In this document: in pieces, positions 34,276 to 46,187 of the stretch | Layout: each line of letters starts with the position of its first letter | Numbering within the stretch: the stretch's first letter is position 1 | DNA from: Methylobacterium sp. J-067 | GTDB lineage: Bacteria; Pseudomonadota; Alphaproteobacteria; Rhizobiales; Beijerinckiaceae | Assembly (NCBI RefSeq): GCF_022829465.1 | Contig: NZ_JAKSXZ010000140.1 | Span: forward strand, 1-64,000 | Length of the DNA stretch: 64,000 nt | Direction of reading: 5' to 3' | Made by a program: the position numbers and the translations under genes | The notes under the pieces: model-generated | Told to the model about the DNA's origin: nothing | Database searches by the model: none | Seen by the model: the letters and a program-made list of their open reading frames with translations, nothing else

Positions 34276-35676
34276 CTAGTAGCGGTAGTGCTCGGGCTTG
34301 AACGGCCCGGTTTCCTTCACGCCGATATAGGACGCCTGGTCCGGCCGAAGCTTCGAGAGCGTCGCCCCGACCTTCGCGAGATGCAGGGCGGCGACCTTCT
34401 CATCGAGCGCCTTCGGCAGGGTGTAGACCTGCTTCTCGTACTTGCCCGGGTTGGTCCAAAGCTCGATCTGGGCCAGCGTCTGGTTGGTGAACGAGGCCGA
34501 CATCACGAAGGACGGGTGGCCGGTCGCGTTGCCGAGGTTCACGAGGCGGCCCTCCGACAGGAGGATGATGCGGTGGCCGTCCGCGAACTCGATCTCGTCG
34601 ACCTGCGGCTTGATGTTGTTCCACTTGAGGTTCTTCAGGCCGGCGACCTGAATCTCGTTGTCGAAGTGGCCGATGTTGCAGACGATGGCCCGGTCCTTCA
34701 TCTCCCGCATGTGGTCGAGGGTGATGATGTCCTTGTTGCCCGTGGCGGTGACGAAGATGTCGGCGCGCGGGGCGGCGTCTTCCATCGTCACGACCTCGTA
34801 GCCCTCCATCGCGGCCTGGAGCGCGCAGATCGGATCGATCTCCGAGACCATGACGCGGCAGCCGGCGTTGCGGAGCGAGGCGGCGGAGCCCTTGCCCACG
34901 TCACCGAAGCCCGCGACCATGGCGACCTTGCCGGCCATCATCACGTCGGTGCCGCGACGGATGCCGTCGACCAGCGACTCCTTGCAGCCGTAGAGGTTGT
35001 CGAACTTCGACTTCGTGACCGAGTCGTTCACGTTGATCGCCGGGAAGAGCAGCTTGCCCTCCTTGGCGAGGATGTAGAGGCGGTGCACGCCCGTGGTCGT
35101 CTCCTCGGAGACGCCCTTGATCGAGTCGGCGAGGCCGGCGAACCAGCCCTTCGGCTTCTCGGCGAGCTTCTTCTTCAGGAGCGCGAAGAAGATTTCCTCC
35201 TCCTCGGAGCCCGGCTTGTCGAGGAAGGCGGTGTCGCCGTTCTCGGCGCGCAGGCCGAGGTGGACGAACATGGTGGCATCGCCGCCGTCGTCCAGGATCA
35301 TGTTCGGCAGGCCGCCGTCATGCCAATCGAACAGGCGGGAGGTGTAGTCCCAGTACTCCTCCAGGGTCTCGCCCTTCACGGCGAAGACCGGGATGCCGGC
35401 GGCCGCGATGGCGGCGGCGGCGTGGTCCTGGGTCGAATAGATGTTGCAGGAGACCCAGCGGATGTCGGCGCCGAGCGACTTCAGGGTCTCGATCAGCACG
35501 GCCGTCTGAATGGTCATGTGCAGGGAGCCGGCGATCTTGGCGCCCTTCAGCGGCTGGCTCGCGCCGTATTCCTCGCGAACGGCCATCAGGCCGGGCATCT
35601 CGCTCTCGGCGATCGAGATTTCCTTCCGGCCGTAATCGGCCAGCCCGATATCCCTGACGACGTAATCCTTGGCCAT
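34276..35676 (-). CDS. ahcY: S-adenosylhomocysteine hydrolase
   Basis: A 466-residue enzyme that splits S-adenosylhomocysteine into adenosine and homocysteine, relieving product inhibition of methyltransferases. The substrate and NAD domains are complete: HMTIQTAVLIETL, CNIYSTQDHAAAA, NDSVTKSKFDNLYGC (catalytic Lys region), GFGDVGKGSAASL (NAD loop), HFDNEI and the C-terminal KPEHYRY, where Lys and Tyr reach into the partner's NAD site. The ATG at 35676 has GAGGAG six bases upstream. An 18-base palindrome lies about 70 bases upstream (35747-35764) and is likely its operator. No SAH or SAM riboswitch fold is seen in the short leader. Confidence 0.98.
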   Translation of the reverse strand: MAKDYVVRDIGLADYGRKEISIAESEMPGLMAVREEYGASQPLKGAKIAGSLHMTIQTAVLIETLKSLGADIRWVSCNIYSTQDHAAAAIAAAGIPVFAVKGETLEEYWDYTSRLFDWHDGGLPNMILDDGGDATMFVHLGLRAENGDTAFLDKPGSEEEEIFFALLKKKLAEKPKGWFAGLADSIKGVSEETTTGVHRLYILAKEGKLLFPAINVNDSVTKSKFDNLYGCKESLVDGIRRGTDVMMAGKVAMVAGFGDVGKGSAASLRNAGCRVMVSEIDPICALQAAMEGYEVVTMEDAAPRADIFVTATGNKDIITLDHMREMKDRAIVCNIGHFDNEIQVAGLKNLKWNNIKPQVDEIEFADGHRIILLSEGRLVNLGNATGHPSFVMSASFTNQTLAQIELWTNPGKYEKQVYTLPKALDEKVAALHLAKVGATLSKLRPDQASYIGVKETGPFKPEHYRY

Positions 35677-35746
35677 GCGGCTCTCCTCACTCGCGTTGCG
35701 ATCCGGCCGGTGGCCTACCACTTCGCGAGCGAGGAAGCAATCAAGA

Positions 35747-35764
35747 CATAAAGATGTCTTTATG
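35747..35764. promoter_or_regulatory. Palindrome CATAAAG-ATGT-CTTTATG upstream of ahcY, candidate SahR-type operator
   Basis: Two exact 7-base arms flank ATGT, about 70 bases before the ahcY start codon and between two minus-strand genes. In many proteobacteria methyl-cycle genes such as ahcY, metH and metF are controlled by the ArsR-family regulator SahR through AT-rich palindromes of this size, and the ATAAAGAyrTCTTTAT look is what I recall for alphaproteobacterial methyl-cycle operators. The regulator gene is not in this window, so the assignment is an inference. Confidence 0.55.
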
Positions 35765-35786
35765 CGATTGGGCGGCTACCCATCGC

Positions 35787-36203
35787 TCAGCGGTTCGGGC
35801 GGGCAAGCCAGCCGATGCCGAACGCCACGGCCGCCACGAGGGCGAGGGTGGTCGTGCGGTTGTCGTCGGCCCGGCGGGCGATGTCCCGGCCGTGATGCAC
35901 CGCGCGGGAGCGAACATGGCGGCCACGCTCGTAGGCTTCGTCGGCGAAGGCCTCGCCACGGGAGCGGGCCTCGTCGGCCAGGGCGCGGGCGCGGTCGCGG
36001 CCCTCTTCGTAGAGGTGCTCGCCCTCGCGACGCAGGTCGTGCGCGGTCTCGCGGGCGCGGCCATAGGCGTATTGCGCGGCGCCGGCCGCCTGATCGAACG
36101 CCCCTTCGGCCTGTCGGCCGGGGGCGCCGCGCAGGGCGCCGGTCGCGGTCTTCACACGGCCGCGCAGGTGGCGGATCCCGCCTTCCAAGCGATCACTGTT
36201 CAT
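35787..36203 (-). CDS. CsbD-like stress protein with DUF883-like membrane tail
   Basis: A 138-residue protein. The start MNSDRLEGGIRHLRGRVKTA followed by GALRGAPGRQAEGAFDQAAG fits the CsbD stress-protein fold. The middle is a long charged amphipathic helix (about 50-110), and the end TTTLALVAAVAFGIGWLARP is a single membrane anchor like that of DUF883/YqjD/ElaB proteins, which tether ribosomes or act at the inner membrane in stationary phase. The combination suggests a membrane-attached stress protein; the role is inferred. GGAGGG eight bases before the ATG supports the start. Confidence 0.8.
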   Translation of the reverse strand: MNSDRLEGGIRHLRGRVKTATGALRGAPGRQAEGAFDQAAGAAQYAYGRARETAHDLRREGEHLYEEGRDRARALADEARSRGEAFADEAYERGRHVRSRAVHHGRDIARRADDNRTTTLALVAAVAFGIGWLARPNR

Positions 36204-36323
36204 CTGAAAATCCCTCCGTTCGGCGACCCGATGCCGTTTCCTGGCGGAAGCGGAACAGGTCGCTGGCTCTTCAGGCGAGTCGAACGAAGGGGGACGGCCA
36301 AGGTTCCGGTGCGGCGAGGCTCG

Positions 36324-38219
36324 TCAGATCTCGATTTCGGTACCGACTTCCACGACCTGACGGGTCGGCACACCGAAGAAAGCGCCTGTCCGCTCAGCGT
36401 TTCTCTGCATGAACGCGAACAGATTCTCCCGCCAGATGGCCATGCCCCGCTGATCGTTCTTCGGAATCACGGTCTCGTGACCGATGAAGACCGTGACGTC
36501 TTCCACGCATTGCGGCGGCAGCCGGCCGTCGCGGACGGCGCAGGCGATGCCCTCGGGAATCGAGGCGTCTTCCATGAAGCCGTAGCGCAGCACCACCCGG
36601 TAGAAGTTCGGCGCGATCATGCTGACCTCGGCCCGCTCCTCCAGCGGTACGGTCGGCGTCTCCTCGTAGAGGGCGGTGACGATCAGCACGCGCTCATGCA
36701 GGGCGTGGCTGCGCTCGACGAACCGGGACAGATGCAGCGGAATGCCGTGGATCGCCGCCGAGAGGAACGCAGCGGTGCCCGGCAGGCGGGTCAGCCGCTG
36801 GTGGCTCAGCCCTTCGAGGAAGGCGTCCTCCGGCTGGCGCAGGTTCACCCGCGCCTCCTCCACCAGCATGTTGCCCTTGCGCCATGTGAGCATCATCACG
36901 GCGACGATCCCCGCGAGCACGAGGGGAAACCAGCCGCCCTCCAGGATCTTCACGCTGTTAGCGCCGAAGAAGATGAGGTCGATAGCGAGGAAGAAGCCGT
37001 TCACCGCCACCACCGCGATGGGGTTGTAGCCCCACTTCAAGGCGATGAGTGCGGCGAGCAGCGTGGTGATCGCCATCAGCATCGAGACGGCGATGCCGTA
37101 GGCCCCGGCCAGCGCATCGGACGAGCCGAACACGACGACGGCCACGAGCGTCGCGATGGCCAGCAGCCAGTTCACCGCCGGCACGTAGATCTGGCCGCGC
37201 TCGTCATGGGCGGTCTGGACGATCCGCATGGTCGGCAGGAAGCCGAGCTGGATCGCCTGCTGCGTCAGCGAGAACACGCCGGAGATGATCGCCTGCGAGG
37301 CGATGATCGTCGCGAGGGTGGCGAGCCCCACCAGGGGGATGTGCGCCCAATCCGGCGCGAGGCGAAAGAACGGGTTCTCAATCGCGTCGGGTTCGGCGAG
37401 GAGCAGCGCCCCCTGCCCGAAATAGTTGAGCACCAGGGCCGGCAGCACCAGGGCGAACCACGCCGCGCGGATCGGCCGGGCGCCGAAATGGCCGAGGTCG
37501 GCATACATCGCCTCGCCGCCCGTCACCGCCAGGAACGCCGCGCCGAGCATGGCGAAGCTGATGCCCCAGCCGGCATGGAACAGGTAGTCCACCGCCCGCA
37601 GGGGGTTCAGGCCCTGAAGAATGCGCGGTTCGTGCAGGATCGACCCCAAGCCGAGAAGCGCCAGGGCGACGAACCACAGCAGCATGACGGGGCCGAAGAT
37701 CCGCCCGATCCGGGCAACGCCCTGGAACTGGACCGCGAACAGCCCGACGAGGATCACGAGGGTGATCGGCACCACGTAATGGCCGAGGCTCGGCGCATCG
37801 ATCTTCAGCCCTTCCACCGCCGAGAGGACTGAGATGGCGGGTGTGATCGCGCCGTCGCCGTAGAGCAGCGCCGCACCCACCAGACCGACGACGAGGAGCA
37901 GCGCCTGGGGCGTTTTCGGCCGCGCCTGCCGCGCGCCGAGGAGCGCCAGCATCGCGACGATGCCCCCCTCCCCGCGATTGTCCGCGCGCAGGATCAGGAT
38001 CGCGTATTTCAGCGAGACGATGAGGATTAGCGCCCAGAAGATCAACGAGACGGCGCCCGTGACGGCGAGCGGCGTGGCGGTTCCGTTGCCCGCCGCCTTC
38101 ACCGCCTCCTTGTAGGCGTAGAGGGGGCTCGTGCCGATGTCGCCGTAGACGACACCGAGGGCACCCATGAGCAGCGCGGGGCTCATGCGCCCCCGGGCCG
38201 GAGCCGTGGTTTCAGGCAT
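36324..38219 (-). CDS. kup: Low-affinity potassium uptake transporter Kup
   Basis: A 631-residue inner-membrane K+/H+ symporter with twelve N-terminal helices and a cytoplasmic C-terminal domain. Family motifs include LMGALGVVYGDIGTSPLYA at the start, ALLYGDGAITPAISVLSAVEG, TGGEAMYADLGHFG and NYFGQGALL. The C-terminal region with HVLI-type VLIVTALYEETP and the terminal GTEIEI are typical. The ATG at 38219 gives a natural N-terminus but lacks a ribosome binding site; a TTG at 38255 in the same frame is preceded by GGAGGT and is a serious alternative, adding 12 residues. Confidence 0.95.
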   Translation of the reverse strand: MPETTAPARGRMSPALLMGALGVVYGDIGTSPLYAYKEAVKAAGNGTATPLAVTGAVSLIFWALILIVSLKYAILILRADNRGEGGIVAMLALLGARQARPKTPQALLLVVGLVGAALLYGDGAITPAISVLSAVEGLKIDAPSLGHYVVPITLVILVGLFAVQFQGVARIGRIFGPVMLLWFVALALLGLGSILHEPRILQGLNPLRAVDYLFHAGWGISFAMLGAAFLAVTGGEAMYADLGHFGARPIRAAWFALVLPALVLNYFGQGALLLAEPDAIENPFFRLAPDWAHIPLVGLATLATIIASQAIISGVFSLTQQAIQLGFLPTMRIVQTAHDERGQIYVPAVNWLLAIATLVAVVVFGSSDALAGAYGIAVSMLMAITTLLAALIALKWGYNPIAVVAVNGFFLAIDLIFFGANSVKILEGGWFPLVLAGIVAVMMLTWRKGNMLVEEARVNLRQPEDAFLEGLSHQRLTRLPGTAAFLSAAIHGIPLHLSRFVERSHALHERVLIVTALYEETPTVPLEERAEVSMIAPNFYRVVLRYGFMEDASIPEGIACAVRDGRLPPQCVEDVTVFIGHETVIPKNDQRGMAIWRENLFAFMQRNAERTGAFFGVPTRQVVEVGTEIEI

Positions 38220-38355
38220 TGCGGCACCGCTGGCCGTAGCGACGGACTGGCTCAACGGACCTCCGGGGATGATCGGCGGAGGCCACGTGCCTCTTCGCAC
38301 ATCAGCTAAGCGCCAAAGCGTCACCGTCCAGCGACACCCGCCCGCCATCCCGACA

Positions 38356-39062
38356 CTATTCGGTGAATTGTCGCTCTGCTTGAGCGCCAACGGCGCGTTC
38401 AAGCAACGCCGCCAGATCATCCGGTGCCGATGCCCCTCGGCCCAAGCAGAAGACCGGGCAGGACACATGCCGGCGAATCGCATGCGCCACCGTGTCAGGC
38501 GGCGTCGGGGCGCCCTCGCTCTCGCTCACGACGACGTTCAGGAGATCCACCCCGCGCAGGCGCAGCACCTCCGCCGCCGTGAGGGCGTGGCTGATCGCGC
38601 CGAGATAGCTGCCCGACACCAGAACGACCGGGATGCGCAGGGCCTCGATCCAGTCGAGGCCGGTCGCCGCGTCGGTGATGGGGCTCATCAGCCCACCCAC
38701 CCCCTCGACCACCACGGGGCAATCGGAGGCCGCGATCCGGTCGCGGCACCAGTCGGCGATTGCGGACAAGCTCACGCTGCGCCCTTCGAGGGCGGCGGCC
38801 TGGTCCGGGGCCAGGGGCGCCGCGAAGCGCCAGGGCGAGCAGGCGGCGACAGTCTCTTCGGTGACGGGCAGGCCCTGCGCCGCCAGAAGTCGCGCCGTGT
38901 CGCTCTCCCCGAAGGCGGAATCGTCCCAGGGCGCGACGCCGCTCGCCAGGGGCTTGAGAGCGAGGACCGGGCCCCGCTCGCGAAGGCGGCGCGTGAGCGC
39001 CGCCGTCACGTAGGTCTTGCCGATCTCCGTCCCCGCTCCGGCGATGAAGACCGCGTGTCGGC

Positions 39063-39066
<4 letters not shown>
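38356..39066 (-). CDS. bioD: Dethiobiotin synthetase
   Basis: A 236-residue ATP-dependent enzyme that closes the ureido ring of biotin's precursor from 7,8-diaminopelargonic acid and CO2. The start VFIAGAGTEIGKTYVTAALT contains the P-loop form GTEIGKT. LKPLASG and VEGVGGLMSPI are the substrate and metal motifs. The GTG at 39066 overlaps the TGA of secA by four bases, so it is translationally coupled to secA although the functions are unrelated. No other biotin genes are in the window. Confidence 0.92.
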
Positions 39067-41948
<2,882 letters not shown>

Positions 41949-42208
41949 CGTAAACCTGCGGACGGGCGTGCCCGCCGACGGACGTGACGTCGCGGGCCGG
42001 CCTGGGCGGAATGGGGTCGGCTTATAGAGGTAAACATCGCCCCGTGCACCTGAAAGAGCCGGAGCCCCGATTGGTTGCCGATTATGGCTCCGCTTGCCTT
42101 CTGCGTGCGGCCGGGCCACCTCTCCCGCCGCCGGACGGGCGGCCGAGCGGGGCCCCTCGGGCCTCCGCCGCCGAACCGGCTGAACGACACGCCGACCGAG
42201 GTATTCCC

Positions 42209-43141
42209 ATGCCGACCCATGCTCTGCTCCGGCGCGCCAGCGCGCTCGCGCTTGCGCTCGCGCTTGCGCTCGCCCTCTCCGGCGCGGCGGCGGCCCAGAC
42301 GCCCCCGGCCGACAAGACGCCGGCGGCTGCGCCCTCCGCCCCCGCCGACCCTAACGCTGTCGTGGCGACGGTGAACGGCCAGCCGATCACGCAGGCCGAT
42401 ATCGCGATCGCCTCCGACGATCCGGCCCTGTCCCTGCCGGGCGTGGACGAGGCGCAGAAGAAGAACCTGCTCGTGGATTACATGGTCGACCTGAAGGTCG
42501 GCGCGCAGGCCGCCGAGGCGGCCAAGGTCGGCGACAGCCCCGACTTCAAGCGCAAGCTCGCCTACTTCCGCGACAAGCTCCTGCTCGACGACTACCTCGA
42601 ACAGGAGGCCAAGAAGGCGGTGACGCCGGAGGCGGAGCACGCGATCTACGACACCTCGGTGAAGCTGATGAAGCCCGAGGAGGAGATCCACGCTCGTCAC
42701 ATCCTCGTGGACAACGAGGCCGAGGCGAAGAAGATCGCCGCGCGGATCAAGGGCGGCGAGGATTTCGCCAAGATCGCGGCCGAGACCTCGAAGGATCCCG
42801 GCTCGAAGGCCGAGGGCGGCGATCTCGGGTGGTTCACCAAGGAACGGATGGTACCGGATTTCGCCACCGCCGCGTTCGCAATGCAGCCCGGTCAGGTTTC
42901 CGACCCGGTGAAGACGCAGTTCGGCTGGCACGTCATCAAGGTCGAGGAGAAGCGGACGAAGCCACAGCCGACCTTCGACGAGCTGAAGGAGCAGATCGAC
43001 CAGCACCTCATCCGCAAGTCGCAGCAGGACCTGATCCTGAAGCTGCGCGCCGAGGCGAAGATCGACCGCAAGGACGCGCCGGCCGCGACCCCGGCGGATC
43101 CGATGACCCCGGCCGCGCCGCCCCCGCCCGCGGTGAAGTGA
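42209..43141 (+). CDS. Periplasmic parvulin-type peptidyl-prolyl isomerase (PpiC/SurA-like)
   Basis: A 310-residue exported foldase. The signal peptide is a run of Ala-Leu repeats (ALALALALALALSGAAAAQ). A SurA-like N-terminal helical domain (NAVVATVNGQPITQADIAIA) precedes the parvulin domain (about 165-260) with EEIHARHILVDNEAEAKKIA, GSKAEGGDLGWF and GWHVIKVEEKR. The C-terminus is Pro/Ala-rich. It helps outer-membrane proteins fold. The divergent secA neighbour fits an export theme. A palindromic intergenic repeat follows. Confidence 0.93.
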   Translation: MPTHALLRRASALALALALALALSGAAAAQTPPADKTPAAAPSAPADPNAVVATVNGQPITQADIAIASDDPALSLPGVDEAQKKNLLVDYMVDLKVGAQAAEAAKVGDSPDFKRKLAYFRDKLLLDDYLEQEAKKAVTPEAEHAIYDTSVKLMKPEEEIHARHILVDNEAEAKKIAARIKGGEDFAKIAAETSKDPGSKAEGGDLGWFTKERMVPDFATAAFAMQPGQVSDPVKTQFGWHVIKVEEKRTKPQPTFDELKEQIDQHLIRKSQQDLILKLRAEAKIDRKDAPAATPADPMTPAAPPPPAVK

Positions 43142-43171
43142 GGCTGATCGGTCGTTCGTCCTGCTCGCCTA

Positions 43172-43279
43172 CCTCATCCTGAGGTGCTGCGAAGCAGCCT
43201 CGAGGGAGAGTTCCAGGGATCGTGGAGCCAACTGGAGCCCTCCTTCGAAGCCCGCCACGGCGGGCACCTCAGGATAAGG
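43172..43279. repeat. REP-like palindromic intergenic element
   Basis: The ends CCTCATCCTGAGGTGC (43172-43187) and GCACCTCAGGATAAGG (43264-43279) are inverted copies with one mismatch. Inside, AGCCTCGAGGGAG is partly complementary to CTCCTTCGAAGCCC. This composition (CCTCATCCTGAGG ... CTTCGAAG ... CCTCAGGAT) is that of a dispersed palindromic repeat family frequent between genes in Rhizobiales. It lies between ppiC and a small converging gene and could act as a two-way terminator. Confidence 0.75.
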
Positions 43280-43299
43280 TCGAGGGAAGGGCCGTCCGA

Positions 43300-43458
43300 C
43301 TAATACGGACGGTCGGGCTTCATGAGGTAGGCGGAGTGGTTCGCGGGCTGCGGCGTGACGCCGAGGGATTCCAGTTCGGAGACGCGCCGTGCCTCCGACA
43401 GCCGATCCAGCACGATGACGAGGATCCACGGACAGGCGATACCGATGAAGAACGCCAC
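43300..43458 (-). CDS. Small single-pass membrane protein
   Basis: A 52-residue protein starting MAFFIGIACPWILVIVLDRL: one membrane helix followed by a polar tail ending YLMKPDRPY. The GTG at 43458 has GGGAGGG seven bases upstream, a strong site; the open frame extends further upstream to 43536 but with unnatural residues. I do not recognise the family. It stands alone between the PpiC-like gene and hemH. Confidence 0.65.
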   Translation of the reverse strand: MAFFIGIACPWILVIVLDRLSEARRVSELESLGVTPQPANHSAYLMKPDRPY

Positions 43459-43566
43459 GCGACGACCCTCCCATTTGGACCGGACTCGCGCCGGGTGAGG
43501 GAATGATAGGCCGCGCCGGCCGCGCAGCAAGCGCAACCGGCATGATCCGCGTCGATTAAGTGGTTG

Positions 43567-44649
43567 TCACAGCCAGCCCTGCAGTTCCCGGCGAACGACG
43601 TGCTCGATCACGCGCATGCCGAGATCGGTGTCGTTGAGGCAGGGAATGTAGGCGAATCGCTCGCCCCCGTTCTCCTCGAAATAATGGCGGTTCTCGCCGT
43701 CGAGTTCTTCCAGGGTCTCAAGACAGTCTGCGGTAAAGCCCGGGGCCACGATGGCCATGCGCTTCACGCCGGACTTGGCGAGGTCCATCACCGTCTCGTC
43801 GGTATACGGCTTCAGCCATTCCTCGTTGCCGAAGCGGGACTGGAACGTCACGCGCATCTTGTCCGGCGACAGGCCCAGCGCCTCGCGGATGAGGCGGCCG
43901 GTCTTGTGGCACTGGCAATGGTAGGGGTCGCCCTTCAGCAGGTAGCTGCGCGGCACGCCGTGGAACGAGGTGAGAATCACCTCCGGCTCGAAATCGAGCT
44001 TGGCGAGACCCTCGCGGATCGATTGCGCCATGGCTTCGATATAGACCGCATCGTCGTGATAGGGCGGCGAGACGCGCACGGTCGGCTGCCAGCGCATGTC
44101 CATGAGGGCGCGAAACGCCTGATCGCAGGCGGTGGCTGAGGTCGCCGCCGCGTATTGCGGATAGAGCGGCACGAGCAGGATGCGGTCGCAGCCTTGGTCG
44201 AGCAGCGCCTGGATGCGGCCCGCCACCTCCGGCTTGCCATAGCGCATCGCCCAATCGACCACGACGCTGTCGCCCATCGCCGCCTGGAGCTTGTCGCTCT
44301 GGCCGCGGGTGATCGTCTTGAGCGGCCCCTCGTTCAGGTCGTTGTTCCAGACGCTGGCGTAGTCTTTCCCCTTGGGGCCAGGCCGCTTCGACAGGATGAT
44401 CAGGTTGAGCAGCGGCCACCAGATCAGGCGCGGCACCTCGATGACCCGGCGGTCGGACAGGAACTCCTTCAGATACCGGCGCATCGGCCAGTAGGACGTG
44501 CCCTCGGGCGTACCGAGATTCATCAAGAGAACGCCGACGCGACCCCAGCGCACCTGCGGATGGTCGCCCGGCAGGCCGCGCGTCCCGTTCTCGCGGGCGG
44601 GGACGGGGCGGTTGTTGGCGAGCGCGGCTGGTTCGATACGTTCGTTCAT
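43567..44649 (-). CDS. hemH: Ferrochelatase
   Basis: A 360-residue enzyme that inserts ferrous iron into protoporphyrin IX, the last step of protoheme synthesis. Family blocks are VGVLLMNLGTPEGTSYWPMR, LVPLYPQYAAATSA, LTSFHGVPRSYLLKGDPY (with the metal-binding His), QSRFGNEEWLKPYTDE and GFTADCLETLEELD (with the catalytic Glu). The ATG at 44649 begins MNERIEPAAL; codons upstream are non-coding. It stands alone; hemW, another heme-related gene, lies 11 kb away. No Irr or Fur box was identified. Confidence 0.97.
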   Translation of the reverse strand: MNERIEPAALANNRPVPARENGTRGLPGDHPQVRWGRVGVLLMNLGTPEGTSYWPMRRYLKEFLSDRRVIEVPRLIWWPLLNLIILSKRPGPKGKDYASVWNNDLNEGPLKTITRGQSDKLQAAMGDSVVVDWAMRYGKPEVAGRIQALLDQGCDRILLVPLYPQYAAATSATACDQAFRALMDMRWQPTVRVSPPYHDDAVYIEAMAQSIREGLAKLDFEPEVILTSFHGVPRSYLLKGDPYHCQCHKTGRLIREALGLSPDKMRVTFQSRFGNEEWLKPYTDETVMDLAKSGVKRMAIVAPGFTADCLETLEELDGENRHYFEENGGERFAYIPCLNDTDLGMRVIEHVVRRELQGWL

Positions 44650-44843
44650 CAGAGCGTTCCGGCGCCCTGGCGCCGATTCCCTTTCGAAGCTGAGTTCGGA
44701 CCCGCTGGGCGGGAAGTCGCCCCTATGTAGGTCGCCGGGCGGCTCCGGCGAAGGCACCCTTGCTGCGGTGCCGCGTGCATACCGGTATAGAGACGCGGCA
44801 CGCGGCGGCAAATGCCGTCCCGGCTTAGGATCTCCACAGCCCG

Positions 44844-45533
44844 ATGACCGACCGGCCCGTCGCCGCCGCCCTCGCCGCGTTCCGCGAGAGCGGTTCACCC
44901 TGGCTCACGCTGCCTTTTTTCCGCGACGGCGCGGCCGACAGGGCGGCGCAGACGATCGATGGACGCATCGCCGCAGGGGCGCAGGTCCTGCCGGCCCCCG
45001 GCGACATCTTCCGGGCGCTGCGCGAAACGCCGTTGCCGTCCGTGAAGGCGGTCATCCTCGGGCAGGACCCGTATCCGACGCCGGGCGACGCCAACGGGCT
45101 CGCATTCTCCTACGTGGGCAAGGGGCGCCTCCCCGCCTCCCTGAAGGTCATCCTGGCCGAGGCGGGCTCGCCCCGCGAGGCGGGGGGCGATCTCACGCCC
45201 TGGGCGCGGCAGGGGGTGCTGCTCCTCAACAGCGCCCTCACCGTCGAGGCCGGCAAGGCCGGGGCGCATCTGCGGTCGGGCTGGGCGGCGCTCACCGACG
45301 AGGCGGTGGCGGCGGTCGCCGCGCGCGACGAACCCGCCGTGTTTCTCCTGTGGGGGGCGCAGGCGCGGGCGCGGGCCGGGCTGATCGACCCTTCCCGCCA
45401 CGCGATCATCGAGAGCGGGCATCCTTCGCCCCTCAACCGGGCGCGGGACTTTCCCGGTTCCGACCCGTTCGGCCGGGCCAACGCGTGGCTTGCCGAACGG
45501 GGCTTAGCGCCGATCGAGTGGCGGCTCGGCTGA
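44844..45533 (+). CDS. ung: Uracil-DNA glycosylase (family 1)
   Basis: A 229-residue base-excision repair enzyme that removes uracil from DNA. The family motifs are intact: the water-activating GQDPYPTPGDANGLAFS, LLLNSALTVE and the DNA-binding loop HPSPLNRAR. The length is usual. The ATG at 44844 starts MTDRPVAAALAAF. It converges with the small exported gene, only three bases apart. The ORF position and composition leave little doubt. Confidence 0.97.
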   Translation: MTDRPVAAALAAFRESGSPWLTLPFFRDGAADRAAQTIDGRIAAGAQVLPAPGDIFRALRETPLPSVKAVILGQDPYPTPGDANGLAFSYVGKGRLPASLKVILAEAGSPREAGGDLTPWARQGVLLLNSALTVEAGKAGAHLRSGWAALTDEAVAAVAARDEPAVFLLWGAQARARAGLIDPSRHAIIESGHPSPLNRARDFPGSDPFGRANAWLAERGLAPIEWRLG

Positions 45534-45536
45534 GCG

Positions 45537-45932
45537 CTACTGCGCGGGCTTGGCCGGCTCCGGGGCTTTCGGCACCTCGGCGGAGGGCTGCAGCACGTTC
45601 TTGGCGACGTTGCCCTCCGGCCCGTATTCGCCGGCCACGGCGAGGCACGCGCCGTCACGGTTCATCTGCATCTGGTTCGACATCAGGGTGAACATCGTCT
45701 GGACGCGGTTGCCGAACGGGCCGCCGGCCTGGACGTCGGCGACGCGGGTGTTCTGCTTGGCGAGCAGGGCTTCGAACTCGGGGGCGCCGATCCGGTAGCC
45801 GCAGACGTTGGACGCCGCGAAGATGTAGGCGGCGAATTCGAGGGCGCGCGGCGAGGGCGCGTTGCGCATCTCGGCCTGTGCCGGGCCGCAGAGCAGCAGG
45901 GCCGCAGCGAGCGGGGCGAAATGGCGGGTCAA
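45537..45932 (-). CDS. Exported hypothetical protein
   Basis: A 131-residue protein with a signal peptide (MTRHFAPLAAALLLCGPAQA) and a mostly helical mature part, EFAAYIFAASNVCGYRIGAP then FEALLAKQNTRVADVQAG. The tail is Pro/Ala/Glu-rich. Two cysteines remain in the mature part (one in NVCGYR, one in GACLAV) and may form a disulfide. I do not recognise the family. The TTG at 45932 has GGAGG six bases upstream and places the signal peptide at the N-terminus; longer in-frame starts do not. Confidence 0.75.
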   Translation of the reverse strand: MTRHFAPLAAALLLCGPAQAEMRNAPSPRALEFAAYIFAASNVCGYRIGAPEFEALLAKQNTRVADVQAGGPFGNRVQTMFTLMSNQMQMNRDGACLAVAGEYGPEGNVAKNVLQPSAEVPKAPEPAKPAQ

Positions 45933-46187
45933 GGAAATCCTCCGGTGTGTCGCGGCCTCGTCGAGCGGGCCGCTTCCGAAGGCATCAGATAGACGTTCCG
46001 TCCCCGCCGGCCAGGGCGGATTTTCTGCGTAATCTTCATCCCACGTTGGCCATGAGCTGCTTTGCGCCCACGAACCGCCCGGTTCCGGCCGGTTTTGCTG
46101 CACCCGAGAGGCCCGAGATCAGGAAGTCTTAACCGGGACGCGCGAACCCGGAATGGTTCAGCTTATGAACAGGCCGGTTTTCACCGC

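Noticed and set aside
35677..35786. A SAM or SAH riboswitch upstream of ahcY
   Set aside because: The leader is short and I saw no conserved riboswitch core; a protein operator explains the palindrome better.
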